DNA from: Candidatus Binatia bacterium
GTDB lineage: Bacteria > Desulfobacterota > Binatia > UBA1149 > CAITLU01
Direction of reading: 5' to 3'
DNA length: 64,000 nt
Assembly: GCA_036493895.1 (NCBI GenBank)
Contig: DASXOZ010000013.1
Span: 62,001-126,000 of the forward strand
Under the pieces are notes generated by a model. It was given only the letters and a program-made list of their open reading frames with translations, was not told the origin of the DNA and did no database searches. The translations under genes were made by a program, and so were the position numbers. Positions 52,996-64,000 of the stretch are shown in pieces (position 1 is the first letter of the stretch; every line of letters starts with the position of its first letter).

Positions 52996-53237
52996 CACTG
53001 CTCGTCCGCGGAGCCGTCACGATGCTCCGCCGCCTCGCGGCTGCTGACCAGTATCAGGCGCCAGACCGCGGCCGCGAAGGCGCCGAGACCGAGACCGAGC
53101 GTTGCCCACGGCGAGCTGCCGAGCTTGCCGTCGATCCAGTAGCCGGCGATGACGCCGGCTGCGACTGGCCAGCCGAAATTCCACGAGATCGCCAGCAGTT
53201 GGAGCTGCAGGGGCTGGTCGTTGTCGCGGCCTGCCAC
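52995..53237 (-). CDS. AtpZ/AtpQ-type small ATP synthase accessory subunit
   Basis: 80 aa, two hydrophobic helices; GTG start with GAGG about 6 nt upstream. The glycine pattern FGWPVAAGVIAGYWIDGKLGSSPW (first helix and loop, split here by the cleft) is the family mark, followed by a second glycine-rich helix. AtpZ with AtpI forms a small membrane complex linked to ATP synthase. First gene after hemL, 7 nt away. Confidence 0.75.
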   Translation of the reverse strand: MAGRDNDQPLQLQLLAISWNFGWPVAAGVIAGYWIDGKLGSSPWATLGLGLGAFAAAVWRLILVSSREAAEHRDGSADEQ

Positions 53238-53244
53238 AGCTGCC

Positions 53245-54522
53245 TCAATCGCTCGCGCGAAGCGCGCGGTCGATGGCCGAGATCGTGACGTCCAGGTCGG
53301 CGCGAGAGTGCGCGAGCGAAACGAACCACGCTTCGAACTGCGACGGCGGAATCCAGACGCCCTCGTCGACGAGGGCGCGAAAAAAACGACCGAAGCGTTC
53401 GGTGTCGCACGAGGCGGCTTCGTCGAAATTTCGCACCGCCGCGGGGCCGAAGAACAGCGTCAGCATCGAGCCGGCGCGCTGCACGCAGCCAGGCCTCGTG
53501 CCCATCACGCCGCGCAGCCCGGCCGCAAGGTACGCGGAGGCCTCGTCGAGCCGCCGGTACGGCCTTTCGCCTTCGAGCAGGTCGAGCGTCGCCATGCCGG
53601 CGGCAACGGCCAGGGGATTGCCGGACAGAGTACCGGCCTGGTAGACGGGACCAGCGGGGCTCACCTGCTGCATCAGGTCACGGCGTCCGCCGTACGCCGC
53701 CAGCGGAAGTCCCCCGCCGATGATCTTGCCGAGCGTCGTAAGGTCGGGCCTCACCGACGTCACGCTCTGGTAACCGGCAGGGCCGAGGCGCAGCCCGGTC
53801 ATCACTTCGTCGAAGATCAGCAGCGCGCCGCAACTGCTCGTGATCTCGCGAAGACCTTCGAGGAACCCCGTCTGGGGAGGTACCACGCCCATGTTGCCGG
53901 CAACGGGCTCGACGATGACGGCAGCGACGTCACGGTCGCAGACGGCGCGGACCGATTCGAGGTCGTTGAAGCGCGCTACGCGAGTGAGATCCACCACACT
54001 TTTCGGAACGCCCGGACTGTCGGGAACTCCGTGCGTCATCGCACCGGATCCGGCGCGCACCAGCAGGCTGTCAGTGTGGCCGTGGTAGCAGCCTGCGAAC
54101 TTGACGATCGCGTCGCGGCCCGTGGCTGCACGGGCCAGCCGCAGCGCACTCATCGTCGCCTCGGTGCCGCTGGTGACGGCACGCACGCTGTCGATAGATT
54201 CGAATCGCGCACAGATGCGCTCGGCGAATTCGACTTCGAGCGCAGTGGCTGCGCCGAAACTCGTTCCGCGGCGCGCGGTTTCGGTGATCGCCGCAATGAC
54301 CGGCGGCGGTGCGTGGCCCGCGACCATCGGTCCCCACGAGCCGATGTAGTCGATGTATTCTCGACCCTCGACGTCACGAATGCGACTGCCGCTCGCCGAT
54401 GCAACGAAGCGCGGAGCACCACCGACGGACGACCACGCGCGCACCGGAGAGTTGACTCCACCGGGGATTGCGAGTCGCGCGCGACAGAACAACGCTTCCG
54501 AAGTTTGCTTGTGCTGCGTCAT
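53245..54522 (-). CDS. hemL: Glutamate-1-semialdehyde 2,1-aminomutase
   Basis: 425 aa. PLP enzyme making 5-aminolevulinate for haem. Marks: IPGGVNSPVRAW, RFVASASGSRIRDVEGREYIDYIGSWG (split), TSGTEATMSALRLAR, KFAGCYHGHTDS, DEVMTGLRLG, the PLP lysine in LTTLGKIIGGGLPLAAYGG, and VYQAGTLSGNPLA. It heads the leftward unit into atpZ, atpI, atpB and atpE. Its start is about 290 nt from dnaA, so control is shared or divergent with the origin region. Confidence 0.95.
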   Translation of the reverse strand: MTQHKQTSEALFCRARLAIPGGVNSPVRAWSSVGGAPRFVASASGSRIRDVEGREYIDYIGSWGPMVAGHAPPPVIAAITETARRGTSFGAATALEVEFAERICARFESIDSVRAVTSGTEATMSALRLARAATGRDAIVKFAGCYHGHTDSLLVRAGSGAMTHGVPDSPGVPKSVVDLTRVARFNDLESVRAVCDRDVAAVIVEPVAGNMGVVPPQTGFLEGLREITSSCGALLIFDEVMTGLRLGPAGYQSVTSVRPDLTTLGKIIGGGLPLAAYGGRRDLMQQVSPAGPVYQAGTLSGNPLAVAAGMATLDLLEGERPYRRLDEASAYLAAGLRGVMGTRPGCVQRAGSMLTLFFGPAAVRNFDEAASCDTERFGRFFRALVDEGVWIPPSQFEAWFVSLAHSRADLDVTISAIDRALRASD

Positions 54523-54814
54523 CTCGCGTCGTGCACCTTCGTCGGCGGGAGGACTGCGATGCAGCGGGCGCTGCGTGAACTCGCGTTATCTCGCGACGTT
54601 AGAAAATAGTGAAACGAAATCCTTGCAACGCGCTACTCGAAACACTACACAGCGCGCGTCGCCACACGGCGCAGATGGATTCGAGCGAACCACGTCGAGG
54701 CCATTTCGGCTTCGATGCTGGGTGGCCGGCGGAACTGAAACGACGAGTCGACAACTGGCCCTGTGTATTGTCCACAGGGGTGGACAAAGCTGTTGGCAAC
54801 TAGCGGGGTCGCGT
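54523..54814. promoter_or_regulatory. hemL/dnaA divergent control region with a DnaA-box inverted pair
   Basis: 292 nt. TTGTCCACA (54768-54776) is a one-mismatch DnaA box, facing GGTGGACAA (54779-54787); together TTGTCCAC-aggg-GTGGACAA is a perfect 8-bp inverted repeat 28-47 nt before the dnaA start. This suggests dnaA autoregulation or part of the origin. An AT-rich patch (GTTAGAAAATAGTGAAACG near 54598-54616) lies to its left. Confidence 0.6.
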
Positions 54815-56182
54815 TTGGTCGTTGCTACTCGAACTCAGCTCGAAGACCTTTGGAATCGGGCAGTTAGCGCGCTCCGGCAACGCCTGGAGCGCGACGAGTT
54901 CGACAACTGGATCCTCCCGCTGGTTCCGCTGGCCCTGACGAGCGAAACTCTCGAGATTTCGGTTCCGAACAAGCTGTTCGCGTCGTGGCTCGAGGAGAAC
55001 TACCTCGATTTGCTGACATCGGCGTGGATGGAAGCCCACGGCGAAGAAACCTGCTTCACGTTCACGTGGAGCGGTACCGGGCTTCAGGGCGAGCTGTTCC
55101 ACGAATACGAGGCCGATCGCGCCAAGCGGTTGCCCCCGCGTCGCGCCGCCAATCCGAGCGGTCTCATCGAGCGCTACGATTTCGAGAACTTCATCGTCGG
55201 TCCGAGCAACCAGTTCGCGCGGGCCGCAGCGATGGCCGTCGCCCAGCAGCCCGGCACCCTGTACAATCCGTTCTTCCTGTACGGAGGCGTGGGTCTGGGA
55301 AAAACCCACCTCGCCAACGCCATCGGCCACGCCCTGTTGCGCAGCGAGCCCGAAGCGCGAGTCCTGTTTCTCTCGGCCGATACGCTGACCAACCAGCTGA
55401 TCGAGGCGATCGCGCGCAACAAGGCGGCGGCGCTGAAGAATCGCCTTCGCCGCGTCGACGTGCTGATCGTCGACGACGTCCAGTTCCTGGCCGGGCGCGA
55501 ACGAACGCAGGAAGAATTCTTCCACATCTTCAACGCGCTGTACGAGAACGGGCGCCAGATCGTGCTGACCAGCGACAAGTTTCCGAGTGAAATCCCCGGC
55601 GTCGAAGAGCGGCTGTGCAACCGTTTCGGCTGGGGTCTGGTCGCCGACATCCAGATCCCGGACATGGAGACGCGCGTGGCGATCCTCGATCGCAAGGCGC
55701 TGGCCGAAGGCGTCGAGATCAGCCTCGATGTCGCTTCACTGATCGCCCGCTCCGTCGACTCGAACATCCGCGACCTCGAAGGCGCGCTGACGCGCATCAG
55801 CGCTCACGCTTCCCTGTCCGGCCGCACCATCGACCGCGCGCTGGCCGAGGAGGTGCTCGGCAAGGGGCGCAGCGGCGACGGCCCGACGGCGGTGATCAGC
55901 CTCGACGAGGTCGAGAAGGAGGTCGCGAGTCATTTCGGCCTTCGTATCGCGGACTTGCGCGCCCGCCGCCGCACCAAGAAGATCGCCGAAGCACGCCAGG
56001 TCGCGATGTACCTGATGCGACAGAAAGCCGGCGCTTCCTACCCGGTGATCGGAGCGCACCTCGGCGGCCGCGACCATTCGACGGTCATCCACGCGTGCCA
56101 GCAGGTCGAGCGCCGCCGCAAGGAAGACTCGCGAATGCGCCTGGTGCTGGAAGCCGTTTCCCGCCGCTTCGGCGCACACTGA
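54815..56182 (+). CDS. dnaA: Chromosomal replication initiator DnaA
   Basis: 455 aa from TTG 54815 (GCGGGG upstream). Domain I (about 8-75) has LEDLWNRAVSALRQRLERDEF and FDNWILPL; domain III has Walker A GGVGLGKTHL (157-166) and Walker B VLIVDDVQFLAGRE; sensor region LTSDKFPSEIPG. Domain IV has GGRDHSTVIHACQQVE, the DnaA-box recognition motif. It opens oriC and controls its own gene. A rare TTG start is common in DnaA. dnaN follows after a 249-nt AT-rich gap. Confidence 0.96.
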   Translation: MVVATRTQLEDLWNRAVSALRQRLERDEFDNWILPLVPLALTSETLEISVPNKLFASWLEENYLDLLTSAWMEAHGEETCFTFTWSGTGLQGELFHEYEADRAKRLPPRRAANPSGLIERYDFENFIVGPSNQFARAAAMAVAQQPGTLYNPFFLYGGVGLGKTHLANAIGHALLRSEPEARVLFLSADTLTNQLIEAIARNKAAALKNRLRRVDVLIVDDVQFLAGRERTQEEFFHIFNALYENGRQIVLTSDKFPSEIPGVEERLCNRFGWGLVADIQIPDMETRVAILDRKALAEGVEISLDVASLIARSVDSNIRDLEGALTRISAHASLSGRTIDRALAEEVLGKGRSGDGPTAVISLDEVEKEVASHFGLRIADLRARRRTKKIAEARQVAMYLMRQKAGASYPVIGAHLGGRDHSTVIHACQQVERRRKEDSRMRLVLEAVSRRFGAH

Positions 56183-56431
56183 GCGCGGCGTTTTCGCCAT
56201 GTGGACAAGCCCTGCGTCCGGTCGTGCGCAACGCTCTGCAGGAAAGACTTCACAAGCGTCACAGCAAGGGCTATGCACCTGCCCGCGCACCGAGAGCACA
56301 GGCCTTCCTGCAGAAATTTCCCCCGCAACGTCGGGGGCTTCTGCCACCTGTCCACGGATTTCGCCGGCCCTAATAACAACAAGAATACTAAATCCATTAT
56401 TGGAAGGCTGCCAGAAGCGAGCGATCCAGCC
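56183..56431. other. Candidate replication origin segment, dnaA-dnaN intergenic
   Basis: 249 nt without a gene. It has TGTGGACAA (56200-56208, a TTGTCCACA box on the minus strand) and a weak CTGTCCACG (56348-56356). A sharply AT-rich stretch, about 56371-56402 (TAATAACAACAAG...CATTATTGG), stands out in GC-rich DNA and could be the unwinding element. Origins in many bacteria sit here or before dnaA; only GC-skew or mapping can tell. Confidence 0.55.
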
Positions 56432-57547
56432 ATGAACATCACCGTCGGAAGCGAAGATTTCCTTCGAATCCTTGGGCGAACCCAAGGCGTGGTGGACCGC
56501 CGTCATTCCATGGCCATCCTGACGAATCTCGTCATCGAGGCCGGTACCGGCGAGATCTCCATCGTCGCTACCGATCTCGAAGTCAGCCTGCGCCAGGCGC
56601 TCGCTGCCAAAGTCGGCGAAGCCGGTCACGTCGCGCTGTCGGCGCGCAAGCTGTTCGAGATCGTTCGCGAGTCGAAGTCCGAGGAAGTCACCGTGCGCAG
56701 CCTCGACAGCCACTGGGTCGGGGTATCCTACGGCCGCTCGAATTTCCGATTGATGGGAATCGATGCGTCCGAGCACCCGGGAATGCCGACTCCCGGAGCG
56801 GCTGCCGAGGTCAACGCGGCGTTCGAGCTGGAAGCCGAGGAGCTCGCCGAGATCATCGAGAAAACGCTGTTCGCGGTTTCCCATGACGACACGCGCTCGA
56901 ACCTTGCCGGCGTGCACCTGGACAGCGGATCGAAGAAAGGCGCGATCCGGCTGGTCGCGACCGACGGTCACCGCCTGGCCGTCGTCGACCGCAAGGTGAA
57001 GGGAACTTCGCCGAAGCAGGGAGTGATCCTTCCGCGCAAGGGCCTGTCCGAAGTCGTCAAGGTGCTGCCGGAGGTCACCGGCACGGTGGCCGTGCGCATC
57101 GTCGGCAACGAGGCAGTCATCGATCTTCCGGGACTCACGCTGAGCATGAGGCTCGTCGAAGGCACGTTCCCGGACTACAAGCAGGTGGTGCCCAAGGAGA
57201 GCGGGAACGCACTGCAGGTCGACCGTGACGCGCTGCTGGCCACTGTCCGGCGCGTCTCGCTGCTGTCGAACGAGAAGGCCCGCGGCATTCGCCTCGGCCT
57301 CAGCCCTGGCCGTCTCGAGATCAGCGCGAACAATCCGGACATCGGCGAGGCCAGCGAAGACCTCGAAGTCGAATACGCCGGAGCGGACCTCGAGATCGGC
57401 TTCAACGCCCGCTATATCCTCGAGGTTCTGCAGGTGCTGCCCGAGAACTCCAAAGTAGAAATCGGGCTCGGGGACCACCTCAGCCCGGGTGTCATCAAGG
57501 GCTCCGATCCGGGCTATTCCTACGTTGTCATGCCGATGCGGATATGA
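56432..57547 (+). CDS. dnaN: DNA polymerase III beta sliding clamp
   Basis: 371 aa, normal length. Three repeated clamp domains are seen, with DFLRILGRTQGVVDRRHSMAIL at the start, HLDSGSKKGAIRLVATDGHRLAV (split) in the middle, and the C-terminal YVVMPMRI ending, the usual VMPMR tail. It holds the polymerase on DNA. The gene is followed by 200 nt and then gyrB; recF, often found between, is missing here. Confidence 0.96.
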   Translation: MNITVGSEDFLRILGRTQGVVDRRHSMAILTNLVIEAGTGEISIVATDLEVSLRQALAAKVGEAGHVALSARKLFEIVRESKSEEVTVRSLDSHWVGVSYGRSNFRLMGIDASEHPGMPTPGAAAEVNAAFELEAEELAEIIEKTLFAVSHDDTRSNLAGVHLDSGSKKGAIRLVATDGHRLAVVDRKVKGTSPKQGVILPRKGLSEVVKVLPEVTGTVAVRIVGNEAVIDLPGLTLSMRLVEGTFPDYKQVVPKESGNALQVDRDALLATVRRVSLLSNEKARGIRLGLSPGRLEISANNPDIGEASEDLEVEYAGADLEIGFNARYILEVLQVLPENSKVEIGLGDHLSPGVIKGSDPGYSYVVMPMRI

Positions 57548-60210
<2,663 letters not shown>

Positions 60211-60228
60211 CCCATAGCGAACGCCGAG

Positions 60229-62688
60229 ATGCCACCAGTCGGAAAGAACCCGCCGGTTCCCGTCGATATCGAGAACGAGATGCGTACGTCCTACCTGGAC
60301 TACGCAATGAGCGTCATCGTCGGGCGCGCGCTGCCCGATGCGCGCGACGGGCTGAAGCCCGTCCACCGCCGCGTGCTCTTCGCCATGCAGGAGCTCGGCA
60401 ATCAGTGGAACAAGGCGCCGAAGAAATCGGCGCGCGTCGTCGGCGACGTCATCGGCAAATACCACCCGCACGGCGACTCGGCCGTCTACGACACGATCGT
60501 TCGCATGGCCCAGGAATGGTCGATGCGCTATCCGCTGGTCGACGGCCAGGGCAACTTCGGCTCCATCGACGGCGACTCGGCGGCAGCGATGCGTTACACC
60601 GAGGTCCGGCTCGCACGCATCGCGAGCGAGCTGCTCGCGGACATCGACAAGGAAACCGTCCCGTTCATTCCGAACTACGACGAGTCCACCATCGAGCCGG
60701 CGGTGATGCCCGGCCGCACCCCCAACCTGCTGATCAACGGCTCGACCGGCATCGCCGTCGGAATGGCGACGAACATCCCGCCGCACAACCTGAACGAGAT
60801 CTGCGACGCGCTGCTCGCGCTGCTGGCCGATCCCGAGCTCAAGATTGAAAAGCTGATGCGCATCGTCACCGGCCCGGACTTCCCGACCGGAGGAATCATC
60901 TACGGTCGCCAGCCCGTCATCGATGCATACAAGACCGGCCGCGGCGTGCTGACCGTACGTGCGCAGGCGATCACCGAAACGGAAGAGCGCACCGGCAAGA
61001 CGAAAATCGTCGTCACCGAAATCCCGTACCAGCTCAGCAAGAAGCGCCTGATCGAGAAGATCGCCGAGCTCGTCAACGACAAGAAGCTCGACGGGATCTC
61101 CGACCTGCGCGACGAATCGGACCGCGACGGAATGCGCATCGTCATCGAGCTGAAGCGCGACGCGATCCCGCTGGTCGTGCTCAACAACCTGTACAAGTAC
61201 ACCCCGATGCAGGATTCCTTCGGGATCATCCTGCTCGCGCTGATTGGCGGCCGGCCGCGCCTGGCGACCCTCAAGGAGCTGCTCGAGGAGTTCGTCGCGC
61301 ACCGCATGGACATGGTCACGCGCGCGACCGCGTTCGACCTGCGCAAGGCTGAGGCCCGGCTGCACCTGCTCGATGGCCTCAAGATCGCGCTCGATAATCT
61401 GGACGCCGTGATCAAGCTGATCCGCGCCGCCAAGGACGCGCCCGCCGCCAAGGAACAGCTGATGGCGAGGTTCGGCCTGAGCGAGATCCAGTCCCAGGCA
61501 ATCCTCGACATGCGCCTGCAGCGCCTGACCGGCCTCGAACGTGACAAGATCCTGGAGGAGCACGCGGAGACCGTCAAGACGATCGAGCGCCTGCGCGCGA
61601 TCCTCTCGGACGAGGGCGAGATCCGCAAGATCATCGCTGAGGAGCTGCGCGAGCTGAAGAAACAGTACGGCGACGAGCGCCGCACGCAGATCGTGGACGC
61701 CTCCGGTGAAATCACGATCGAGGACATGATCGTCGAGGAAGAGATGGTCGTGACCGTCTCGCACGAGGGCTACATCAAGCGCAATGCCGTGACGCTGTAC
61801 CGGCAGCAGCGCCGCGGCGGCCGCGGCAAGATCGGCGCGACGACGAAGGACGAGGACTTCATCGCGCAGATGTTCACCGCCTCCACGCACGATTACATCC
61901 TGTTCTTTACCAATCGCGGGCGCGTGTACTGGAAGAAGGTGCACGAGGTGCCGCAGGCGGGCCGGGCCGCGCGCGGCAAGGCGATCGTCAACCTGCTGCA
62001 GCTGTCCCAGGGTGAGAAGCTGTCGGCGTTCCTCTCGGTGCGCGAGTTTCGCGAGGACGCGTTCGTGCTGTTCGCGACCGCGCGCGGCATCGTCAAGAAG
62101 ACGCCGCTGCTCGAATACTCCAGGCCACGCTCGAGCGGCATCATTGCGATCAATCTGGCCGACGACGACGAGTTGATCGCGGTGCGCCTGACGGCCGGTC
62201 ACGACCAGGTCGCGCTCGCCACCCGCAGCGGCCAGCTCGTGCGCTTCAACGAAGGCGAGGTGCGCGCGATGGGCCGCAGCGCCGGCGGCGTGCGCGGCTG
62301 CAACGTCGATAGCGACGACCGCGTCGTTGCGATGGAAATCGTACGGCCCGGTGCGACGCTCCTGACGGTATCGGCCAACGGGCTCGGCAAGCGCAGCCCG
62401 ATCGACGACTACCGCCTCACGCGCCGCGGCAGCGCGGGAGTGCGGACGATGAACGTCACCGCAAAGACCGGCCTCGTCGTCGGCGTGCTGCAGATCGTCA
62501 GCAACGAAGACGAAGTGATGCTGGTCACGAACGAAGGCAAGATGATCCGCATCGCGATGGAGAACGTGCGGGTGATGAGCCGCAACACCCAGGGCGTCAC
62601 GCTGGTTCGCCTGGCGCAGGAGACGGGCGAGCACGTCGTCTCCGTGGCTCCGGTCGTCGAGAAGGAAGTCGCGGGAGACGAGGAATAG
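60229..62688 (+). CDS. gyrA: DNA gyrase subunit A
   Basis: 819 aa. Catalytic Tyr in [11 protein letters not shown], quinolone region [20 protein letters not shown] with Ser and Asp at the usual resistance positions (wild type), and the GyrA box QRRGGRGK in the C-terminal domain, marking it as gyrase rather than topoisomerase IV. The C-terminal six-blade propeller follows. The stop is followed after 5 nt by gpsA. Confidence 0.96.
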   Translation: MPPVGKNPPVPVDIENEMRTSYLDYAMSVIVGRALPDARDGLKPVHRRVLFAMQELGNQWNKAPKKSARVVGDVIGKYHPHGDSAVYDTIVRMAQEWSMRYPLVDGQGNFGSIDGDSAAAMRYTEVRLARIASELLADIDKETVPFIPNYDESTIEPAVMPGRTPNLLINGSTGIAVGMATNIPPHNLNEICDALLALLADPELKIEKLMRIVTGPDFPTGGIIYGRQPVIDAYKTGRGVLTVRAQAITETEERTGKTKIVVTEIPYQLSKKRLIEKIAELVNDKKLDGISDLRDESDRDGMRIVIELKRDAIPLVVLNNLYKYTPMQDSFGIILLALIGGRPRLATLKELLEEFVAHRMDMVTRATAFDLRKAEARLHLLDGLKIALDNLDAVIKLIRAAKDAPAAKEQLMARFGLSEIQSQAILDMRLQRLTGLERDKILEEHAETVKTIERLRAILSDEGEIRKIIAEELRELKKQYGDERRTQIVDASGEITIEDMIVEEEMVVTVSHEGYIKRNAVTLYRQQRRGGRGKIGATTKDEDFIAQMFTASTHDYILFFTNRGRVYWKKVHEVPQAGRAARGKAIVNLLQLSQGEKLSAFLSVREFREDAFVLFATARGIVKKTPLLEYSRPRSSGIIAINLADDDELIAVRLTAGHDQVALATRSGQLVRFNEGEVRAMGRSAGGVRGCNVDSDDRVVAMEIVRPGATLLTVSANGLGKRSPIDDYRLTRRGSAGVRTMNVTAKTGLVVGVLQIVSNEDEVMLVTNEGKMIRIAMENVRVMSRNTQGVTLVRLAQETGEHVVSVAPVVEKEVAGDEE

Positions 62689-62693
62689 CGCCG

Positions 62694-63695
62694 ATGACGA
62701 CGAACGTCGCCGTCATCGGTGCCGGAAGCTGGGGCACTGCGCTCGCGAGCCTGCTCGCAGGCAAGGGCTACAGCGCGCGGCTGTGGTCGCGCGGCGCCGA
62801 AGTCTGCCACGGCATCAACGAGCACCACGAAAACCGCGTGTACCTGCCGGGCGTCGCGCTTCCGCCATCGTTGCGGGCAACGACCGATCTTTCCGAGGCA
62901 CTGGACGGGGCCGAGCTCGTCGTGGCCGTCGTGCCGTCTCACGCGATGCGCGGCACCATGGAGAAGGCCGCGCGGGTGATACGCCCCGATGCGCTCGTCG
63001 TCTCGGCGAGCAAGGGCATCGAGGACGACTCGCTGCTGACGATGCACGGCGTGATCGCCGACGCGATCGGCTCCGAAAAACGCGTAGGTGCCCTTTCGGG
63101 CCCGAGCTTCGCGGTCGAAGTTGCCGGCGGCCAGCCCGCCGTCGTCGTCGCCGCCGCGACAACCGAAGAGACGGCCGAACGAGTCCAGCACTTCTTCCAC
63201 GCGCCGATGCTTCGCGTCTACCGCAGCACCGACATGGTCGGCGTCGAGCTCGGCGGCGTCGTCAAGAACGTCATGGCCATCGCGACCGGCGTCTCCGACG
63301 GCCTCGGCTACGGTCTCAACGCGCGCGCCGCGACGATCACGCGCGGCCTCGCCGAGATCATGCGACTTGCGATCTCGATGGGCGGCCGGCCGGAAACCCT
63401 GTCGGGCCTGGCCGGCATCGGCGACCTCGTGCTCACGTGCACCGGTGACCTCTCGCGCAATCGACAGGTGGGGCTGCGCCTCGGCCGCGGAGAGACGATC
63501 GAGTCGATTCTCGGCGGCATGCGCATGGTTGCCGAGGGGGTGCGCAACACGAAGTCGGTGCGCGACCTGGCAAGACGCCAGAACGTCGAGATGCCGATCG
63601 TCGAGTGCGCTTACAAGGTCCTCTACGAAGGGATGTCGCCGGGGCAGGCCCTCGAGGAGCTCTTCGGCCGCAGCCTCAAGCCCGAATTCCCCTGA
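62694..63695 (+). CDS. gpsA: NAD(P)-dependent glycerol-3-phosphate dehydrogenase
   Basis: 333 aa. Marks: VAVIGAGSWGTALASLLA, VSASKGIE, LSGPSFAVEVA, catalytic Lys in GGVVKNVMAIATG, and GLAGIGDLVLTCTGDLSRNR. It makes sn-glycerol 3-phosphate for lipid synthesis, the opposite direction to GlpD (39099-40745). GAGG lies upstream; it is 5 nt after gyrA, so cotranscription is likely. Confidence 0.95.
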   Translation: MTTNVAVIGAGSWGTALASLLAGKGYSARLWSRGAEVCHGINEHHENRVYLPGVALPPSLRATTDLSEALDGAELVVAVVPSHAMRGTMEKAARVIRPDALVVSASKGIEDDSLLTMHGVIADAIGSEKRVGALSGPSFAVEVAGGQPAVVVAAATTEETAERVQHFFHAPMLRVYRSTDMVGVELGGVVKNVMAIATGVSDGLGYGLNARAATITRGLAEIMRLAISMGGRPETLSGLAGIGDLVLTCTGDLSRNRQVGLRLGRGETIESILGGMRMVAEGVRNTKSVRDLARRQNVEMPIVECAYKVLYEGMSPGQALEELFGRSLKPEFP

Positions 63696-63749
63696 AGTTG
63701 CGGGCCGCTGCAGCGCGGGCGCCCGTTCGGAAGCAACCCCGCCTGTGCG

Positions 63750-63800
63750 TTGACAATTTTCCCGTGCGCTGACAAAAGCTCCCGCTTGCGGTTCAAAGGA
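63750..63800 (+). promoter_or_regulatory. Tandem TTGACA/CTGACA promoter-like repeat before rpmH
   Basis: GTGCGTTGACAATTTTCCC is followed by GTGCGCTGACAAAAGCTCCC, a degenerate 20-nt direct repeat. TTGACA (63750-63755) and CTGACA (63769-63774) look like -35 boxes; the -10 sequences that follow at 17-18 nt (caaaag, ttcaaa) are weak. Likely promoter region of rpmH. Confidence 0.4.
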
Positions 63801-63841
63801 CCGCGCGCCCGCAAAGGGTGTAGCGCCGAGGATCGGTTACC

Positions 63842-64000
63842 GTGAAAAGAACGTACCAGCCCAGCAATCTGCGGCGTCGTCGCCGTCATGGCTTTCGAGC
63901 GCGCATGGCCACACCGGGTGGGCGGCTGGTGCTCAAGAGGCGTCGCGCCAAGGGGCGCAAGCGACTGACCGTCGTAACGCCGCCGAAACCGGGACGCCGG
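63842..64000 (+). CDS. rpmH: Ribosomal protein L34, 3' end beyond the window
   Basis: 53 codons visible from GTG 63842: [20 protein letters not shown], then [20 protein letters not shown], then RLTV, as in L34 of other bacteria. L34 usually ends after RLTV with 44-46 residues; here it runs on through VTPPKPGRR without a stop up to the window edge. So a C-terminal extension is present, or the end lies just outside. Position after gpsA and near dnaA fits the origin neighbourhood; rnpA would be expected next. Confidence 0.93.
   Translation, partial: MKRTYQPSNLRRRRRHGFRARMATPGGRLVLKRRRAKGRKRLTVVTPPKPGRR

Overview
The window is high-GC bacterial DNA (about two-thirds G+C by eye) with dense genes on both strands. 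It ends in a chromosomal origin neighbourhood: hemL and F0 ATP synthase genes on the left, then dnaA, dnaN, gyrB, gyrA, gpsA and rpmH. The host is probably a free-living Gram-negative bacterium with periplasmic redox metabolism. A paired GDxNGDGxVxxxDAL repeat protein, an amine dehydrogenase cluster, fatty-acid-type enzymes and the gene order suggest a lineage of the former Deltaproteobacteria or Candidatus Binatota type. That placement is inference; no rRNA gene is present to confirm it.

Layout. 1-9 kb: a cut-off secreted protein, a nitronate monooxygenase, a leftward acetyltransferase/deacetylase/acetyltransferase-like trio joined by 4-nt overlaps, then a rightward aminotransferase, thioesterase, secreted dockerin-like protein and VOC protein. 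9-15 kb: two SDRs, a cNMP-gated MscS channel, a phosphatidylcholine-synthase-type enzyme with a hydrolase, and a metallo-beta-lactamase-fold enzyme. 15-19 kb: leftward mauB-mauE-mauD-mauA plus a monohaem cytochrome c (TTQ amine dehydrogenase). 19-25 kb: prfC, a frameshifted CarS-like membrane gene, and an ABC importer operon that contains SCO1 and cupredoxin-like genes. 25-32 kb: mltA, a class V aminotransferase, glcDEF and a MAPEG protein; the aminotransferase and glcDEF together fit glycolate/glyoxylate metabolism.

32-41 kb: leftward membrane protein, TonB-like protein and a zinc-finger protein with a C-terminal histone fold; then a LOG protein; then leftward glpD, an alkyl-DHAP-synthase-like flavoprotein, glpK and a HAD phosphatase. 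41-44.6 kb: a MerR-type regulator, a cluster of three palindromic hairpins, an unknown protein, and two convergent Crp/Fnr regulators, one preceded by two CRP-like palindromes. 44.8-51 kb: acyl-CoA dehydrogenase and zinc alcohol dehydrogenase, an alpha/beta hydrolase, pyrE-type phosphoribosyltransferase, a MEDS-histidine kinase-receiver protein and a small membrane protein. 51-64 kb: atpE, atpB, atpI, atpZ and hemL (leftward), then the origin and replication genes (rightward).

The most unusual items are the histone-fold zinc-finger protein (32252-32752), the deacetylase sandwiched between two paralogous GNAT-like proteins (1891-4951), and the copper-flavoured ABC operon (21359-24988). No tRNA, rRNA, CRISPR array, prophage or insertion sequence was seen. 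Most start codons are chosen from ribosome-binding sites, overlaps and family length, and several remain uncertain as noted.
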